Positions 46,505-57,180 of a DNA stretch of 64,000 nucleotides are shown piece after piece. The position numbers and the translations under genes were made by a program. Under the pieces are notes generated by a model, which was not told the origin of the DNA, did no database searches, and saw only the letters and a program-made list of their open reading frames with translations. Source of the stretch: Paracoccaceae bacterium (lineage in GTDB: Bacteria; Pseudomonadota; Alphaproteobacteria; Rhodobacterales; Rhodobacteraceae); assembly GCA_022824005.1 (NCBI GenBank), contig JAJEBG010000007.1, positions 1 through 64,000 of the forward strand, written 5' to 3'. Positions within the stretch are counted from its first letter, which is position 1. Every line of letters starts with the position of its first letter.

Positions 46505-47986
46505 TCATGTCCCTGACAATATTCGTTGAACCTCTTTCACCATGTCATGGCGTAGAACTGTGACTTGTGAGGGTTGCGATTTCCAATCTTCGTGTGAAGC
46601 GGTCGCGGCGATGCTCTTTCCCATCTGCAGATCTTTCAATTGAACGGTACCGGCTTCCTTTTCTTGGGAACCTTCGATGACCGCAACTCGCGCTTGACGC
46701 TTGTCTGCATATTTCATCTGTCTTCCGAAATTCTTGGCATTTCCGAGGTAGACCTCGGCTCGAATTCCGGCATCCCTGAGTTCAGACGCCATGGCTTGAT
46801 AATCCGCCATTCTAAACTTGTCCATCACCGTCACAATCACCGGTCCTACGAATTTGGCGGCCTCTTGACGCATCGTCATAGCCGTCAAGAGCCGGTCAAC
46901 TCCGATCGAAAGTCCCGTCGCCGGAACGTCTTGACCTGTAAAGCGGCGAACCAGACCATCATAACGGCCCCCGCCTGCCACCGAGCCGAGTTCAACCTCT
47001 CTACCCTTCGCATCATGAACAGGCGCGCAGAGTTGTGCTTCAAAGACGGGTCCGGTGTAATAGCCAAGACCACGAACTATCAGGGGGTCGATTTCGCATG
47101 CGCCCGATTTCTGATCCGACGCTTCCACGAATTCCATGATCTCTCGCAATTCATTGACTCCCACTTGACCAAGTGGCGATGTCCCAACAATGTCTTCCAA
47201 GTTCTTAACTGTCGTTGCGGCGTCGCGCCCCTTCGCTGACATAAAACCCATCACGACATCTATCTGCGATTCTGATAAACCGGCCCCTTCTGTGTAGTCG
47301 CCACTTGCGTCTTTGCGCCCCTTTCCAAGAAGTTGTTGAACTCCCCCAAGGCCAAGTCGATCAAGTTTGTCGATAGCCCGCATAACGGTCAGATATTGAC
47401 CCTCATCATCTCGATTGATTCCAGCTTTCTCAAGGACAGACTCAACAACCTTTCGATTGTTCACACGGATCACAAAATCTTCCTTGGTCATCCCCACCGA
47501 GGAAAGAATTTTAAGGGTCAACAAACACATTTCAGCATCGGCGGCCATTAACGAAGAGCCCACAGTATCGGCATCACATTGATAGAACTGCCGAAATCGT
47601 CCCACTTTGGGTTTTTCGTTTCGCCAAACGGGCCCGATCGCGTAGCGCCGATAAGGGGATGGCAAGTCGTTCCGATACTGGGCCGCCACTCGCGATAGTG
47701 GAGCTGTCATATCATAACGAAGGGCTAGATAGTTCTCATCATCTCTCCACGCAAATACCCCTTCATGAGGACGGTCGGTATCGGGCAAAAATTTCCCTAG
47801 TGCATCAAGTGTTTCGATAGCTGGTGTTTCGAGCGCATCAAAACCGTGTAATTCGAATAACGTGGCAATCGTTGTCAGCATCTCTCGACGCGAAATCACA
47901 TCATGGCCAAACTCATCCCTGAAACCTTTCACACATTGGGGTTTGGGTCTTTGAGAATTCACTGTTTCACCCTCTAAATCCGACAA
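46505..47986 (-). CDS. hisS: histidyl-tRNA synthetase
   Basis: A 493-residue class II aminoacyl-tRNA synthetase. Motif 2 [20 protein letters not shown] with [12 protein letters not shown], the HisA box [12 protein letters not shown], motif 3 [13 protein letters not shown], and a C-terminal anticodon-binding domain ([20 protein letters not shown]) are all present. It heads the hisS-hisZ-hisG operon typical of alphaproteobacteria. Start GTG/ATG at 47986 gives a slightly extended N-terminus; the core starts at [12 protein letters not shown]. Confidence 0.96.
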   Translation of the reverse strand: MSDLEGETVNSQRPKPQCVKGFRDEFGHDVISRREMLTTIATLFELHGFDALETPAIETLDALGKFLPDTDRPHEGVFAWRDDENYLALRYDMTAPLSRVAAQYRNDLPSPYRRYAIGPVWRNEKPKVGRFRQFYQCDADTVGSSLMAADAEMCLLTLKILSSVGMTKEDFVIRVNNRKVVESVLEKAGINRDDEGQYLTVMRAIDKLDRLGLGGVQQLLGKGRKDASGDYTEGAGLSESQIDVVMGFMSAKGRDAATTVKNLEDIVGTSPLGQVGVNELREIMEFVEASDQKSGACEIDPLIVRGLGYYTGPVFEAQLCAPVHDAKGREVELGSVAGGGRYDGLVRRFTGQDVPATGLSIGVDRLLTAMTMRQEAAKFVGPVIVTVMDKFRMADYQAMASELRDAGIRAEVYLGNAKNFGRQMKYADKRQARVAVIEGSQEKEAGTVQLKDLQMGKSIAATASHEDWKSQPSQVTVLRHDMVKEVQRILSGT

Positions 47987-48186
47987 ATTGAGGCTTCAAT
48001 CGGTGCCCACCGAAAAGACTTGCCGCTGCCGCCTGATAATTTTTGGTATCGGAAAAACGTAAACGCTTGACACAAACAAAACAAGTTGGTGTCCCCGCCA
48101 TGACCAAAAGAATTCTCAAAATCATGCCAACTTGTTTCAAGCGGCTCTTGGCGGCGACGCTTTTGGGTTCATCAATCTTTTGACCA

Positions 48187-51100
48187 TCAATACTCATCAA
48201 CCGAGACAATACCTTCAAGACTCGCGATCGCTCTCTTGACTTTAGAATTCAGCGTATACTTATCACGAACCTTGATAATGATCTCGTAATCCTTTCCTGA
48301 TGTCATCGGACAGAGCCAAACTTCTCCCTGCCTCTCTCCCTCTTGACAATGACTGTCAAGCAATTGGCGGATCAATTGTGGCGCATCAATTGTTTTATAA
48401 TGAATCCGCAATCGCTTCAGTGACGCCTTTGTCTTGATCTTCGTGGCGTCAAAGAACTCAAGCACGTTGGCGGTCAATCGGGTTTGCCCATTTGCCCGAT
48501 GAGCCGTGAGTAAAGCCTTCACACAAACTCCAACCTGGAGCTTAATCCCACATTTCTCCAACAATTCAGAAAAAACGGTGACTTCAAAACTCCCGGAAGG
48601 GTCTGACAGTTCCAAAAAGGCATATTTATTCCCATTTTGCGAAGTGCGTTGTTGAATACCCGAGACTTTACCGGCCAAAAGGAATGGCTTTTTCTTCTGT
48701 GTGAGTTGTGGAAGGAGTTCTTCATACAAGATCACGCCAGCCGCCCTTAGCGATGGCAGATGGTCTTCAAGAGGATGGCCCGAGAGGTAAAATCCGATGG
48801 CCAATAATTCTCGTTCTGATCGCTCCATGCCGCTCCATTCGGCGCAGTTTGGCAGATCGGGCGGGGGCACCGCCTCTCCACTTTCGTCAAAGAGGCTGAT
48901 CTGATCAGATTCGCGCTCGTGATGAACGGTTTGAGAATAAGACAGCATCAAATCTATCGATTCAAACACCTGTCTTCGATTCGGTTCAATAGCATCAAAA
49001 GCGCCGGCTTGAGCCAAACACTCCAACGGTTTTGTGCCAACATGTTTCAAGTTCACGCGATCGGCAAAATCAAACAAACTGGTAAATGGCCGATTGTCAC
49101 GCCCGTCGACAATAATCTTAATAGTGTCCGTGCCGATATTTCTGATGGCTCTTAACCCGTAGAGGATTTTGCCATCTTGGACAGCGAATTCTCCACCGCA
49201 TCGATTGACGCACGGCATGCATAACTCAATATCAAGATGCTTCAATTCATTCACAAAGACCTTCAATTTATCGATATCGCCGATATCGCAGTTCATTATT
49301 GAGGCCATGAACTCGACGGGATGGTTAGCCTTGAGATAGGCCGTTTGGTAGCTCACCAACGCATAAGCCGCCGCGTGGGCTTTAGGAAATCCATATTCAG
49401 CAAACCGAGCCATGAGTTCCCAGACCCCGTCAGCAGTTTTCGAATCGACACCATTTTTCTCAGCCCCAATCATAAATTTGGGCTTCTCGACATCCATATC
49501 CTCCTTTAATTTTTTGCCGATAGCTCGGCGCAAAAGATCTGCCTGCCCGAGCGAATAGCCAGCCATTGATTGGGCGATCTGCATCACCTGTTCTTGGTAG
49601 ACCATGATCCCATGCGTTTCGGCAACGATGTGGTCTATCGACTCATGCTGTTCTTCACGATTCTTCTTATTGTTTTTGACATCACAATAGGTCGGAATAT
49701 TCTGCATCGGACCAGGACGATATAGTGCTACAAGTGCCACAATATCTTCGATGCGGGTCGGCTTCAGCCGACACAGCGTGTCCTTCATTCCCGAGCTTTC
49801 GAGCTGAAATACCGCCACGGTTTCAGCCTCTGCACACATTTTAAACGTTTTAGCATCATCAAGGATGAGATTATTAATGTCGATTTCAACTCCTCTCTCA
49901 GCCAGAAGGTCAACCGTCTTCTTGATCCCAGTCAACGTCTTCAGTCCCAAAAAGTCGAACTTCACTAGACCCGCTTTTTCGACCCATTTCATTGAGAATT
50001 GCGTGGCTGGAATGGTTGATTTAGGATCGCGATAGAGTGGCACCATTTGATCTAGGGGTCGGTCACCAATGACCACACCCGCGGCATGGGTGGAGGCATT
50101 GCGTGGCAATCCCTCCAGTTCTTGAGCAAAGTCAAACATCTGCTTAATCGAAGCGTCCGAATCATAGAATTCTTGAAGCCGCGGCTCGCGGGCCAAGGCT
50201 TCGCCGATTGAAAGGGGATTGGCACCTTCACGGGGAATCAATTTCGCGATCGTGTCGACTTTTGAGAAAGGTATTCTAAGAACTCGACCGACATCCCGAA
50301 TCGCGGCTCGGCTCATCATGGCACCAAAAGTAATGATATGGGCGACCCTATCACTCCCATACTTGTCTTGAACGTAGCGAATAACCTCGTCACGCCGCTC
50401 TTGGCAAAAATCGATATCGAAGTCGGGCATCGAAATCCGCTCTGGGTTGAGGAATCGCTCAAAAATCAGATCGAAACGCAATGGATCAAGATCAGTAATG
50501 GTCAAGGAATAGGCGACAAGAGAGCCAGCTCCTGAACCTCGGCCTGCTCCGACAGGAATGCCATTTTGCTTGGCCCATTTGATAAAGTCCGCCACGATCA
50601 GAAAATAGCCCGCAAAACCCATTTCGCGGATGACCTTAAGTTCGTAGTCGAGCCGTTGACGGTAAGCGGTCTCAGGGGCCACCTTCTCAATCACGTCAAG
50701 CCGTTTTTTTAACCCATCTTTCGCTTGGCGCGTCAACTCATCAGTTTCGTTCTTGGTAAATTTTGGCAGTATAGGCTCGCGCGGCAAAGCCCAAAATGAA
50801 CAACGTTGAGCAATCTCTATGGTATTAGAAATGGCTTCTGGAATATCAGCAAACAATTCCGCCATTTCATTGGGAGATTTGAAATAATGTTCCGGAGTCA
50901 GTCGCCGACGTCCCTTTTTTTGGTCGACATAAGTCCCTTGAGCAATGCACAGAAAAGCATCATGGGCTGGATACATTTCCCGCTTAGGAAAGTGGACATC
51001 GTTGGTCGCCACAAGTGGAAGTTGATGTTCATAGGCCAGCCTAAGCATGACGGGTTCAGTGACACTCTCGGTTCGAGAAATGTCCGATCCCTGATCATGA

Positions 51101-51627
51101 TGCCGTTGAATTTCAACATAGGTTCGATGGGGAAAAATCTCAGCCAGCGCCAACAGTAAAACTTCCGCATCCTTGTCGCGACCCTCAGCAGCGTAGCGGC
51201 CCACCGGACCTTCGGCTCCCCCGGTCAAACAAATCAAACCGGCCGAATGCTGCCGCAATTGAGCTAATGTGAGGACGCGGCGGCTATCCTCGGAATGGAC
51301 ATATAGAAGAGAGTTGAGGGCGAGCAGATTGCCATAACCCACCTCATTTTGAGCGAGGAGCACAATTGAACCCTCTTCATCATCCGCAAGTTCATCAAAC
51401 TCCGGTTTGATTGACAATTGACACCCATGAATGGGTTGCACTCCTGAAGCCGCCAACGTGGAAGCAAACTCAAGCGCACCGAAAAGATTGCTGTTGTCGG
51501 CGACGGCCACGGCCGGCATGCCATTTTCAGCACAGAGGCTTGGCAATTCAGAAATTCGCAATGCTCCTTCCAACAGGGAATATTCACTGCGTATTCGTAG
51601 ATGCACAAAAGGCGTTTTGTCTGACAT
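48187..51627 (-). CDS. dnaE: DNA polymerase III alpha subunit
   Basis: A 1146-residue replicative polymerase. ATG 51627 is chosen: AGGAAG precedes it and the protein starts FVHLRIRSEYSLLEGALR, the PHP domain. Palm-domain catalytic acids lie in MPDFDIDFCQERRDEVIRYV; GRGSGAGSLVAYSLTITDLD, MVYQEQVMQIAQSMAGYSLG and PKAHAAAYALVSYQTAYLKA follow. A helix-hairpin-helix and an OB domain (FLLAGKVSGIQQRTSQNG) are near the C-terminus. Length is normal for DnaE1. It is the replicative, not the DnaE2, form by length and context. Confidence 0.96.
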   Translation of the reverse strand: MSDKTPFVHLRIRSEYSLLEGALRISELPSLCAENGMPAVAVADNSNLFGALEFASTLAASGVQPIHGCQLSIKPEFDELADDEEGSIVLLAQNEVGYGNLLALNSLLYVHSEDSRRVLTLAQLRQHSAGLICLTGGAEGPVGRYAAEGRDKDAEVLLLALAEIFPHRTYVEIQRHHDQGSDISRTESVTEPVMLRLAYEHQLPLVATNDVHFPKREMYPAHDAFLCIAQGTYVDQKKGRRRLTPEHYFKSPNEMAELFADIPEAISNTIEIAQRCSFWALPREPILPKFTKNETDELTRQAKDGLKKRLDVIEKVAPETAYRQRLDYELKVIREMGFAGYFLIVADFIKWAKQNGIPVGAGRGSGAGSLVAYSLTITDLDPLRFDLIFERFLNPERISMPDFDIDFCQERRDEVIRYVQDKYGSDRVAHIITFGAMMSRAAIRDVGRVLRIPFSKVDTIAKLIPREGANPLSIGEALAREPRLQEFYDSDASIKQMFDFAQELEGLPRNASTHAAGVVIGDRPLDQMVPLYRDPKSTIPATQFSMKWVEKAGLVKFDFLGLKTLTGIKKTVDLLAERGVEIDINNLILDDAKTFKMCAEAETVAVFQLESSGMKDTLCRLKPTRIEDIVALVALYRPGPMQNIPTYCDVKNNKKNREEQHESIDHIVAETHGIMVYQEQVMQIAQSMAGYSLGQADLLRRAIGKKLKEDMDVEKPKFMIGAEKNGVDSKTADGVWELMARFAEYGFPKAHAAAYALVSYQTAYLKANHPVEFMASIMNCDIGDIDKLKVFVNELKHLDIELCMPCVNRCGGEFAVQDGKILYGLRAIRNIGTDTIKIIVDGRDNRPFTSLFDFADRVNLKHVGTKPLECLAQAGAFDAIEPNRRQVFESIDLMLSYSQTVHHERESDQISLFDESGEAVPPPDLPNCAEWSGMERSERELLAIGFYLSGHPLEDHLPSLRAAGVILYEELLPQLTQKKKPFLLAGKVSGIQQRTSQNGNKYAFLELSDPSGSFEVTVFSELLEKCGIKLQVGVCVKALLTAHRANGQTRLTANVLEFFDATKIKTKASLKRLRIHYKTIDAPQLIRQLLDSHCQEGERQGEVWLCPMTSGKDYEIIIKVRDKYTLNSKVKRAIASLEGIVSVDEY

Positions 51628-51902
51628 ACTATCTTCCTTAAACCAAGTCTGTGAGATGGTGAACCATTCAAGTTCTCCCCTTGCAATAGACGGCCATCTT
51701 GAACTTTCTAAGTTGGAGAACCAATTAGAGTCCCAGCCGCCTCGCCGGAAAATTGCAACCACGATTGGATCGGAATGACTTTGTTCTTCGTCTGTGGTAT
51801 GATCTAACCCGTCGCTGAAGTCCGCATATCAATGATGCCTAAAGTGAAGTTTTTTTGAACCAAGAAAGGCAACGGGCTATTGGCAGAGTTGAGGAGTTTA
51901 GT

Positions 51903-53300
51903 GTGGAAGAGGAATTGACATTAAATGGGGAAAAAACGACCCTGAATTTGTCGCTGCCAAACAAAACATTGCTTGATTGGCTTCGCGAAGATTGTGGACT
52001 TAAAGGGACCAAAGAGGGCTGCAACGAGGGAGATTGCGGGGCCTGCACAGTGATTGTCACCGATCGTGCCGGGGGAAAAATCCGTCGCCGTGCGGTAAAT
52101 TCATGCACCATGTTTTTGCCACAAGTTGTGGGCAAAGATGTCCGCACCATTGAAGGGCTCACCCCTAAAGGCGAATCTCTACATCCGGTTCAGTCGGCGA
52201 TAGTCACCGAACATGCCAGCCAATGCGGTTTTTGTACGCCGGGCATTGTCACATCTCTGGCCGCGGCGCACGCCAATCGTAACGCGAATCATGATGATGT
52301 CTTGGCAGGCAATCTGTGCCGCTGCACCGGCTATGCGCCTATCATCCGAGCCGCCGAGGCGGCCTTTGATCAACCACCACCTCGCTGGCTCAAAAAAGCG
52401 GAGAAGAACATCCAAAATGGTCGAAAGGGTTTTCGCACCGATAAGATTTTTGCCCCGACACATGTCGATGAACTAGCCGAATGGTATGCCGATCACCCGC
52501 ACGCGCTTTTGGTCGCTGGAGCCACTGATGTCGGACTTTGGGTGACCAAACAGCATCGTGAACTCCCACCACTCTGTTTTGTGGGCGATGTTGAAGGTCT
52601 TTCTGATATTCGCAGGAGTCGTGATTGGGTTGAAATCGGTGCCGCCGTTACGATCGCTGATCTTAGAGAGGCCATAGGCCAACATCATCCAAGTCTAGGC
52701 GAATTATTGCGTCGTTTTGGCTCCGTTCAAGTGCGTAATTCAGCGACCATTGGCGGTAATATCGCCAATGGATCCCCCATCGGAGACGGTGCACCAGCCC
52801 TCATTGCCTTGTCTGGTGAGGTGACATTGCGGCATCGAGACACGCGACGCACTCTCCCCCTCGAAAACTTTTTCATCAATTACGGCCAGCAGGATCGGAA
52901 AGAGGGAGAATTTGTCGAATCGCTGCGTTTTCCAGTGCAGGCCGATCGTTTGCGCTGTTACAAACTCTCAAAACGATTTGATCAAGATATCTCGGCCGTT
53001 TGCGGTTGTTTCAATATCAATGTCGATAAGGGCCGCGTGACTTCGGCTCGGATCGCTTTTGGTGGAATGGCCGCCACTCCTAAACGCGCTATGAATACTG
53101 AGGCGGCTCTCATGGCAAATCAGGACTGGAGTCAAGAGACGATTAATGACGCACTAGGGGAAATGAACAAAGATTTTTCGCCCATCAGCGATGCTAGAGC
53201 AAGTAAAACTTACCGAATGAATTCGGCTTGCAACATGCTTAATCGCTATTTCCTTGAAGATATGTGTTCTCAAGAAAATAAAGGGATTCTTGATGTCTAA
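51903..53300 (+). CDS. xdhA: xanthine dehydrogenase small subunit (Fe-S and FAD)
   Basis: A 465-residue subunit. GTG 51903 follows GAGGAG and is preferred over a TTG at 51855. The first [2Fe-2S] cluster uses Cys40, Cys45, Cys48 (GCNEGDCGACTV) and Cys68; the second uses Cys108, Cys111 (CGFCTPG), Cys139 and Cys141 (NLCRCTGY). The FAD domain has LLVAGATDVGLWVTK and VQVRNSATIGGNIANGSPIG. It passes electrons from the molybdenum subunit to NAD. It overlaps xdhB by 8 bp. Confidence 0.95.
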   Translation: MEEELTLNGEKTTLNLSLPNKTLLDWLREDCGLKGTKEGCNEGDCGACTVIVTDRAGGKIRRRAVNSCTMFLPQVVGKDVRTIEGLTPKGESLHPVQSAIVTEHASQCGFCTPGIVTSLAAAHANRNANHDDVLAGNLCRCTGYAPIIRAAEAAFDQPPPRWLKKAEKNIQNGRKGFRTDKIFAPTHVDELAEWYADHPHALLVAGATDVGLWVTKQHRELPPLCFVGDVEGLSDIRRSRDWVEIGAAVTIADLREAIGQHHPSLGELLRRFGSVQVRNSATIGGNIANGSPIGDGAPALIALSGEVTLRHRDTRRTLPLENFFINYGQQDRKEGEFVESLRFPVQADRLRCYKLSKRFDQDISAVCGCFNINVDKGRVTSARIAFGGMAATPKRAMNTEAALMANQDWSQETINDALGEMNKDFSPISDARASKTYRMNSACNMLNRYFLEDMCSQENKGILDV

Positions 53301-55608
53301 CCGGCAGTCTGTTCATCAGCCCCTTCCCCATGACGCCGCGACGCAGCATGTGACGGGTCAAGCGATCTATATCGATGACATTCCTGTTCCGGCCAATACT
53401 TTGCATCTCGCTTTTGGTTTGTCCAAAATCGCGGCCGGAAAAATCGCTTCGATTGATCTGACGGAAGTCGAATGTGCTCATGGTGTCCATCGAGTCCTGA
53501 CGGCTGACGACCTGCCAGCAGGAAATGATGTCTCGCCCTCCGCCGGCGATGAACCCTTATTGGCCGAGGGCGAGGTCCATTTTGCTGGTCAGCCTATCTT
53601 TCTCGTGATTGCCGAGGGTCACCATTTGGCACGACGCGCCGCGGCACGAGGAGTCGTCAACATTGTGCCACAGACTCCAATATTTACGATTGATGAAGCC
53701 CTTTCGGCGTCGAGCCGATTCGAAGACCGCCTCTGTTATCAAAAGGGCAATCCGTCATCAGAGATTGAGAACGCGCGGCATGTCGTCGAGGGACAAATTA
53801 AAATCGGCGGTCAAGAACATTTTTACTTGGAGGGACAAGCCGCCCTTGCCATGCCGCAAGAAAATGGGGACATGCTGGTTTATTCTTCGACCCAACACCC
53901 AACTGAGGTGCAGCATAAGGTCGCAGAAGCGATCGGTCGCCCCATGCATGGGGTGCAAGTTCAGACTCGTCGGATGGGGGGCGGGTTTGGCGGCAAAGAA
54001 AGCCAAGCGAACGCCATTGCTTGTGCGTGCGCCGTGGCAGCGTCACTGACCGGCAAGCCTTGCAAGATGCGCCTTGATCGAGACGATGACATGATCACGA
54101 CGGGGAAACGCCATGACGCTGTAATAAAATATCGCGTGGGCTTTGATGACAATGGACGCATTAATGGGATTGAATTTGATCAATTCATTCGTTGCGGTTG
54201 GTCGCAAGATTTATCTTTGCCCGTCTCTGACCGAGCGATGCTCCATTCTGACAACTGCTATAATCTCAAAACCATTGCTGTGCGTTCAGAGCGGCTCAAA
54301 ACCAACACGCAATCAGCAACGGCGTTTCGTGGATTTGGTGGCCCTCAAGGCATGCTCGGTATTGAACGGGTAATGGATCATATTGCTTTCGTTCTCAAGA
54401 AAAATCCTCTGACCGTTCGAGAGAATAATCTTTACCCAAGTCACGAGACCTCGCCCTGCGGGGAGACATTCTACGGAATGAGAGTTAACGATTTTGTGGC
54501 CGACAAAATCATTAAGGAGTTAAGCCAGAATTGCGCGTATTCTGAACGGCGCAAAGAGGTCGATGCGTGGAACAAATCTCATAAATGCATCAAGCGCGGT
54601 CTATCTTTGACCCCCGTCAAATTTGGAATTTCCTTCACTCTCACCCATTACAATCAGGCCGGAGCCTTAGTAAATGTCTATCAAGACGGCTCCATCCGGA
54701 TCAATCATGGTGGAACTGAAATGGGGCAAGGATTGTTTATTAAGGTGGCGCAAATTGCGGCTGAAGCCTTTGGTCAGCCCATTGACACCGTTCGAATTAC
54801 CGCCACTGACACCAGTAAAGTCCCAAATACCTCACCCACCGCGGCCTCTTCAGGCTCTGACTTGAACGGAATGGCGGTTAAGATCGCGTGTGACGAAATT
54901 ATTGATCGACTCATCAAATTGGTGGCTCGGCAACACCAAGCACAGGTCAGCGAGGTCGCATTTGCCGATGGTGTTTTTTCTGTGGGAAGCGAATCGTATA
55001 ATTTTGATGACGTTGTCAACTCGGCTTATTTGAATCGAGTCTCGCTCTCAGCGACTGGCCATTATGCCACTCCAAAAATCAGTTGGGATCGGATCGCGGG
55101 CAAAGGAAGACCCTTCTATTATTTTGCCTACGGTGCGGCGGCAACAGAAGTGGCCATTGATACATTGACAGGAGAACACCGGATCCTCCGAACTGACATT
55201 CTACATGACGCCGGTCAATCATTGAATCCGGCCGTCGACATCGGACAGATTGAAGGCGGATATGTGCAAGGCGCGGGTTGGCTGACCAGTGAGGAACTCG
55301 TCTGGGATGCTCAATCTGGCCGACTGCTGACGCATGCGCCTTCCACCTATAAGATACCGGCTTGCTCCGACCGTCCGCGCCAATTTAATGTCAAACTTTG
55401 GGACAAGGGCTACAATAAAGAAAATGTGGTCTATCGTTCAAAAGCGGTCGGCGAGCCGCCTTTTATGCTGGCCATCTCTGTCCTGATGGCCCTATCCGAC
55501 GCCGTGTCGGCGTGTGGAAATGGTTCTGTTTACCCGTCTCTCAACGCACCCGCAACACCTGAGACCGTCCTCGCAGCGGTTGAGACTCAACGGGGGACGA
55601 TTCAATGA
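53293..55608 (+). CDS. xdhB: xanthine dehydrogenase molybdopterin-binding subunit
   Basis: A 771-residue subunit that hydroxylates hypoxanthine and xanthine. Features: GQAIYIDDIPVPANTLH, GQEHFYLEGQAALA, MGGGFGGKESQANAIA, TAFRGFGGPQGMLGIE with the substrate-binding Arg, NHGGTEMGQGLFIKVAQIAA, ASSGSDLNGMAVKIACDEI, and the catalytic Glu motif KAVGEPPFML near the C-terminus. ATG 53293 overlaps xdhA. The pattern fits xanthine dehydrogenase rather than CO or aldehyde oxidoreductases. Confidence 0.95.
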   Translation: MSNRQSVHQPLPHDAATQHVTGQAIYIDDIPVPANTLHLAFGLSKIAAGKIASIDLTEVECAHGVHRVLTADDLPAGNDVSPSAGDEPLLAEGEVHFAGQPIFLVIAEGHHLARRAAARGVVNIVPQTPIFTIDEALSASSRFEDRLCYQKGNPSSEIENARHVVEGQIKIGGQEHFYLEGQAALAMPQENGDMLVYSSTQHPTEVQHKVAEAIGRPMHGVQVQTRRMGGGFGGKESQANAIACACAVAASLTGKPCKMRLDRDDDMITTGKRHDAVIKYRVGFDDNGRINGIEFDQFIRCGWSQDLSLPVSDRAMLHSDNCYNLKTIAVRSERLKTNTQSATAFRGFGGPQGMLGIERVMDHIAFVLKKNPLTVRENNLYPSHETSPCGETFYGMRVNDFVADKIIKELSQNCAYSERRKEVDAWNKSHKCIKRGLSLTPVKFGISFTLTHYNQAGALVNVYQDGSIRINHGGTEMGQGLFIKVAQIAAEAFGQPIDTVRITATDTSKVPNTSPTAASSGSDLNGMAVKIACDEIIDRLIKLVARQHQAQVSEVAFADGVFSVGSESYNFDDVVNSAYLNRVSLSATGHYATPKISWDRIAGKGRPFYYFAYGAAATEVAIDTLTGEHRILRTDILHDAGQSLNPAVDIGQIEGGYVQGAGWLTSEELVWDAQSGRLLTHAPSTYKIPACSDRPRQFNVKLWDKGYNKENVVYRSKAVGEPPFMLAISVLMALSDAVSACGNGSVYPSLNAPATPETVLAAVETQRGTIQ

Positions 55609-56516
55609 GTCTGAATATTAAAGAATTGACATCTGAGGTGAACAAGCGGGGATCGGTGGCCCGCGTCGTCGTCGTCGACACCTTGGGATCGGCACCAAGA
55701 GAGGCTGGTGCGAATATGCTTGTTTGGCATAACGGACAAAGCGGAACCATTGGCGGCGGTGCTCTTGAATACAGCGCCGCCGACGATGCCCGCAAACGTC
55801 TGGGTTCAGGAAGCACTTCACCTCATCTTCAACGCATGCCTCTAGGGCCTAGTTTAGGGCAATGCTGTGGTGGCTCTGTGACCCTGCTAACGGAAATATT
55901 CAATCGTGAAACTGTTCCCAAAATTCTTCAGGACAAACAGACCGTCTCCCTGAGGGCCATCACAAAGAATGGTGACGATGGCTCAGTTGCCCTGAAGGTC
56001 CTCAACAGAAATTCAAGCTCCATTGCGGTGAAGGAGGGCTGGATTGCTGAAAAACTTTCTTCTCCGTCAAGAGTTGTTTGGATTTATGGTGCCGGCCATG
56101 TCGGCCGTGCGATTGTCAATGCCTTGCTCCCCTTGCCACAATTCGCCATCGTTTGGCTTGACACCAGCCACGACCGTTTTCCTGACAATCCACCAGAAAA
56201 TGATGTCGATATTCTCGTCGCCAACGACTTGGCGAAAGCTTCAACCCACGCGCCTGACCACGGTGAGCACCTCATTTTCACCTACTCTCATTCGATGGAC
56301 CTCGACATCTGTCATCAAGTTCTTTCAAAAGAATTCAAATTGGCCGGATTGATCGGATCATCAACCAAATGGGCCCGCTTCAGAAAACGATTGATTGAAT
56401 TTGGTCACAGCCCCGAACAAGTCGATCGAATCATTTGTCCAATAGGCAGCATCCATCTCGGTAAACATCCACAAGCGATTGCCATTGGAGTGGTGTCTCA
56501 GCTGTTGGCATCCTGA
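55605..56516 (+). CDS. xdhC: xanthine dehydrogenase accessory protein XdhC
   Basis: A 303-residue chaperone that binds and sulfurates molybdenum cofactor and delivers it to XdhB. The N-terminal XdhC domain has VVDTLGSAPREAGANMLVW, GTIGGGALEYSA and the conserved LGQCCGGSVTLL; the C-terminal Rossmann domain has VWIYGAGHVGRAIVNALL. It overlaps xdhB by 4 bp and completes xdhABC. Confidence 0.94.
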   Translation: MSLNIKELTSEVNKRGSVARVVVVDTLGSAPREAGANMLVWHNGQSGTIGGGALEYSAADDARKRLGSGSTSPHLQRMPLGPSLGQCCGGSVTLLTEIFNRETVPKILQDKQTVSLRAITKNGDDGSVALKVLNRNSSSIAVKEGWIAEKLSSPSRVVWIYGAGHVGRAIVNALLPLPQFAIVWLDTSHDRFPDNPPENDVDILVANDLAKASTHAPDHGEHLIFTYSHSMDLDICHQVLSKEFKLAGLIGSSTKWARFRKRLIEFGHSPEQVDRIICPIGSIHLGKHPQAIAIGVVSQLLAS

Positions 56517-56540
56517 TAAGGGCCGTTTATGGCCGGCCAA

Positions 56541-56872
56541 TCAATTTTCGGGAACGATATCCATGACTAACCGCGCGTGCCTGCCGATCGGTCTCATTTT
56601 TCCACCATTGGACCACATTGTTGCCTTCAAACGCCGCTTCTCCAGACTTCTTGACGAGGACGACATATTTTCCGCTCCTCCCAACACGATATTCGGTCAT
56701 TTCACCCTCAATGATGTAAGCCACTGAAGGTCAAGACTGATGTTTGTGTAGCGTCACGACCGCACCGGGATCAAAGACAATCGCTCGTACTCTCAGCATT
56801 TGACCTTCAGGGGATTCTATATGAATTTTTGTGTTCAAGGGATTGAGGGCACTATTCCAGATTGAGAGCAGG
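56541..56872 (-). pseudogene. cupin-domain protein remnant
   Basis: Minus-strand sequence reads EGQMLRVRAIVFDPGAVVTL, then HKHQS, a TGA at 56733-56731, then PSVAYIIEGEMTEYRVG and EAAFEGNNVVQWWKNETDRQ. This is a single-domain cupin in which the stop replaces a residue that is Arg in relatives. A second lesion shifts the frame after ARAVS; the other frame ends MDIVPEN and stops at 56541, as related cupins do. Upstream, from about 56873 to 57180, I recognise nothing coding; the left boundary of the relic is approximate. Confidence 0.6.
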
Positions 56873-57180
56873 GCAAACCTATCTTATGAAAAAGATTGAG
56901 GCACTGGCACTAGATTTCTAGGTCACGATTAGTGGACTGTGCTGTTCATTCGGGACGTTATTGATCAAATCCACCTGTTCTTTCTCTTGAATCTCAGTGA
57001 TGGATGTGAATTTTCTTGCCTCTCAATTCCCTTGTTTAAACAATCCGTTTCAACAGGGTTAAAGGCACATGACATTTGCCTAGAAACCTCCTTGCAGACT
57101 CGTCGATAAAATCTCTATAACCTTCGGTGATCGGCCGTGAGGATCGGTCATACTCAGCAGCACTTCTGACTAGAGCCTGC

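Noticed and set aside
47967-48197. Possible 76-codon minus-strand gene between dnaE and hisS
   Set aside because: It overlaps both neighbours, has no recognised family and no clear ribosome binding site; more likely non-coding spacer.
5396-56733. Recoding of TGA as a sense codon, suggested by TGA stops inside the integrase, Tn3 and cupin relics
   Set aside because: Intact genes such as tolA and livH end in TGA, and the relics also contain frameshifts; ordinary pseudogene decay explains the stops.
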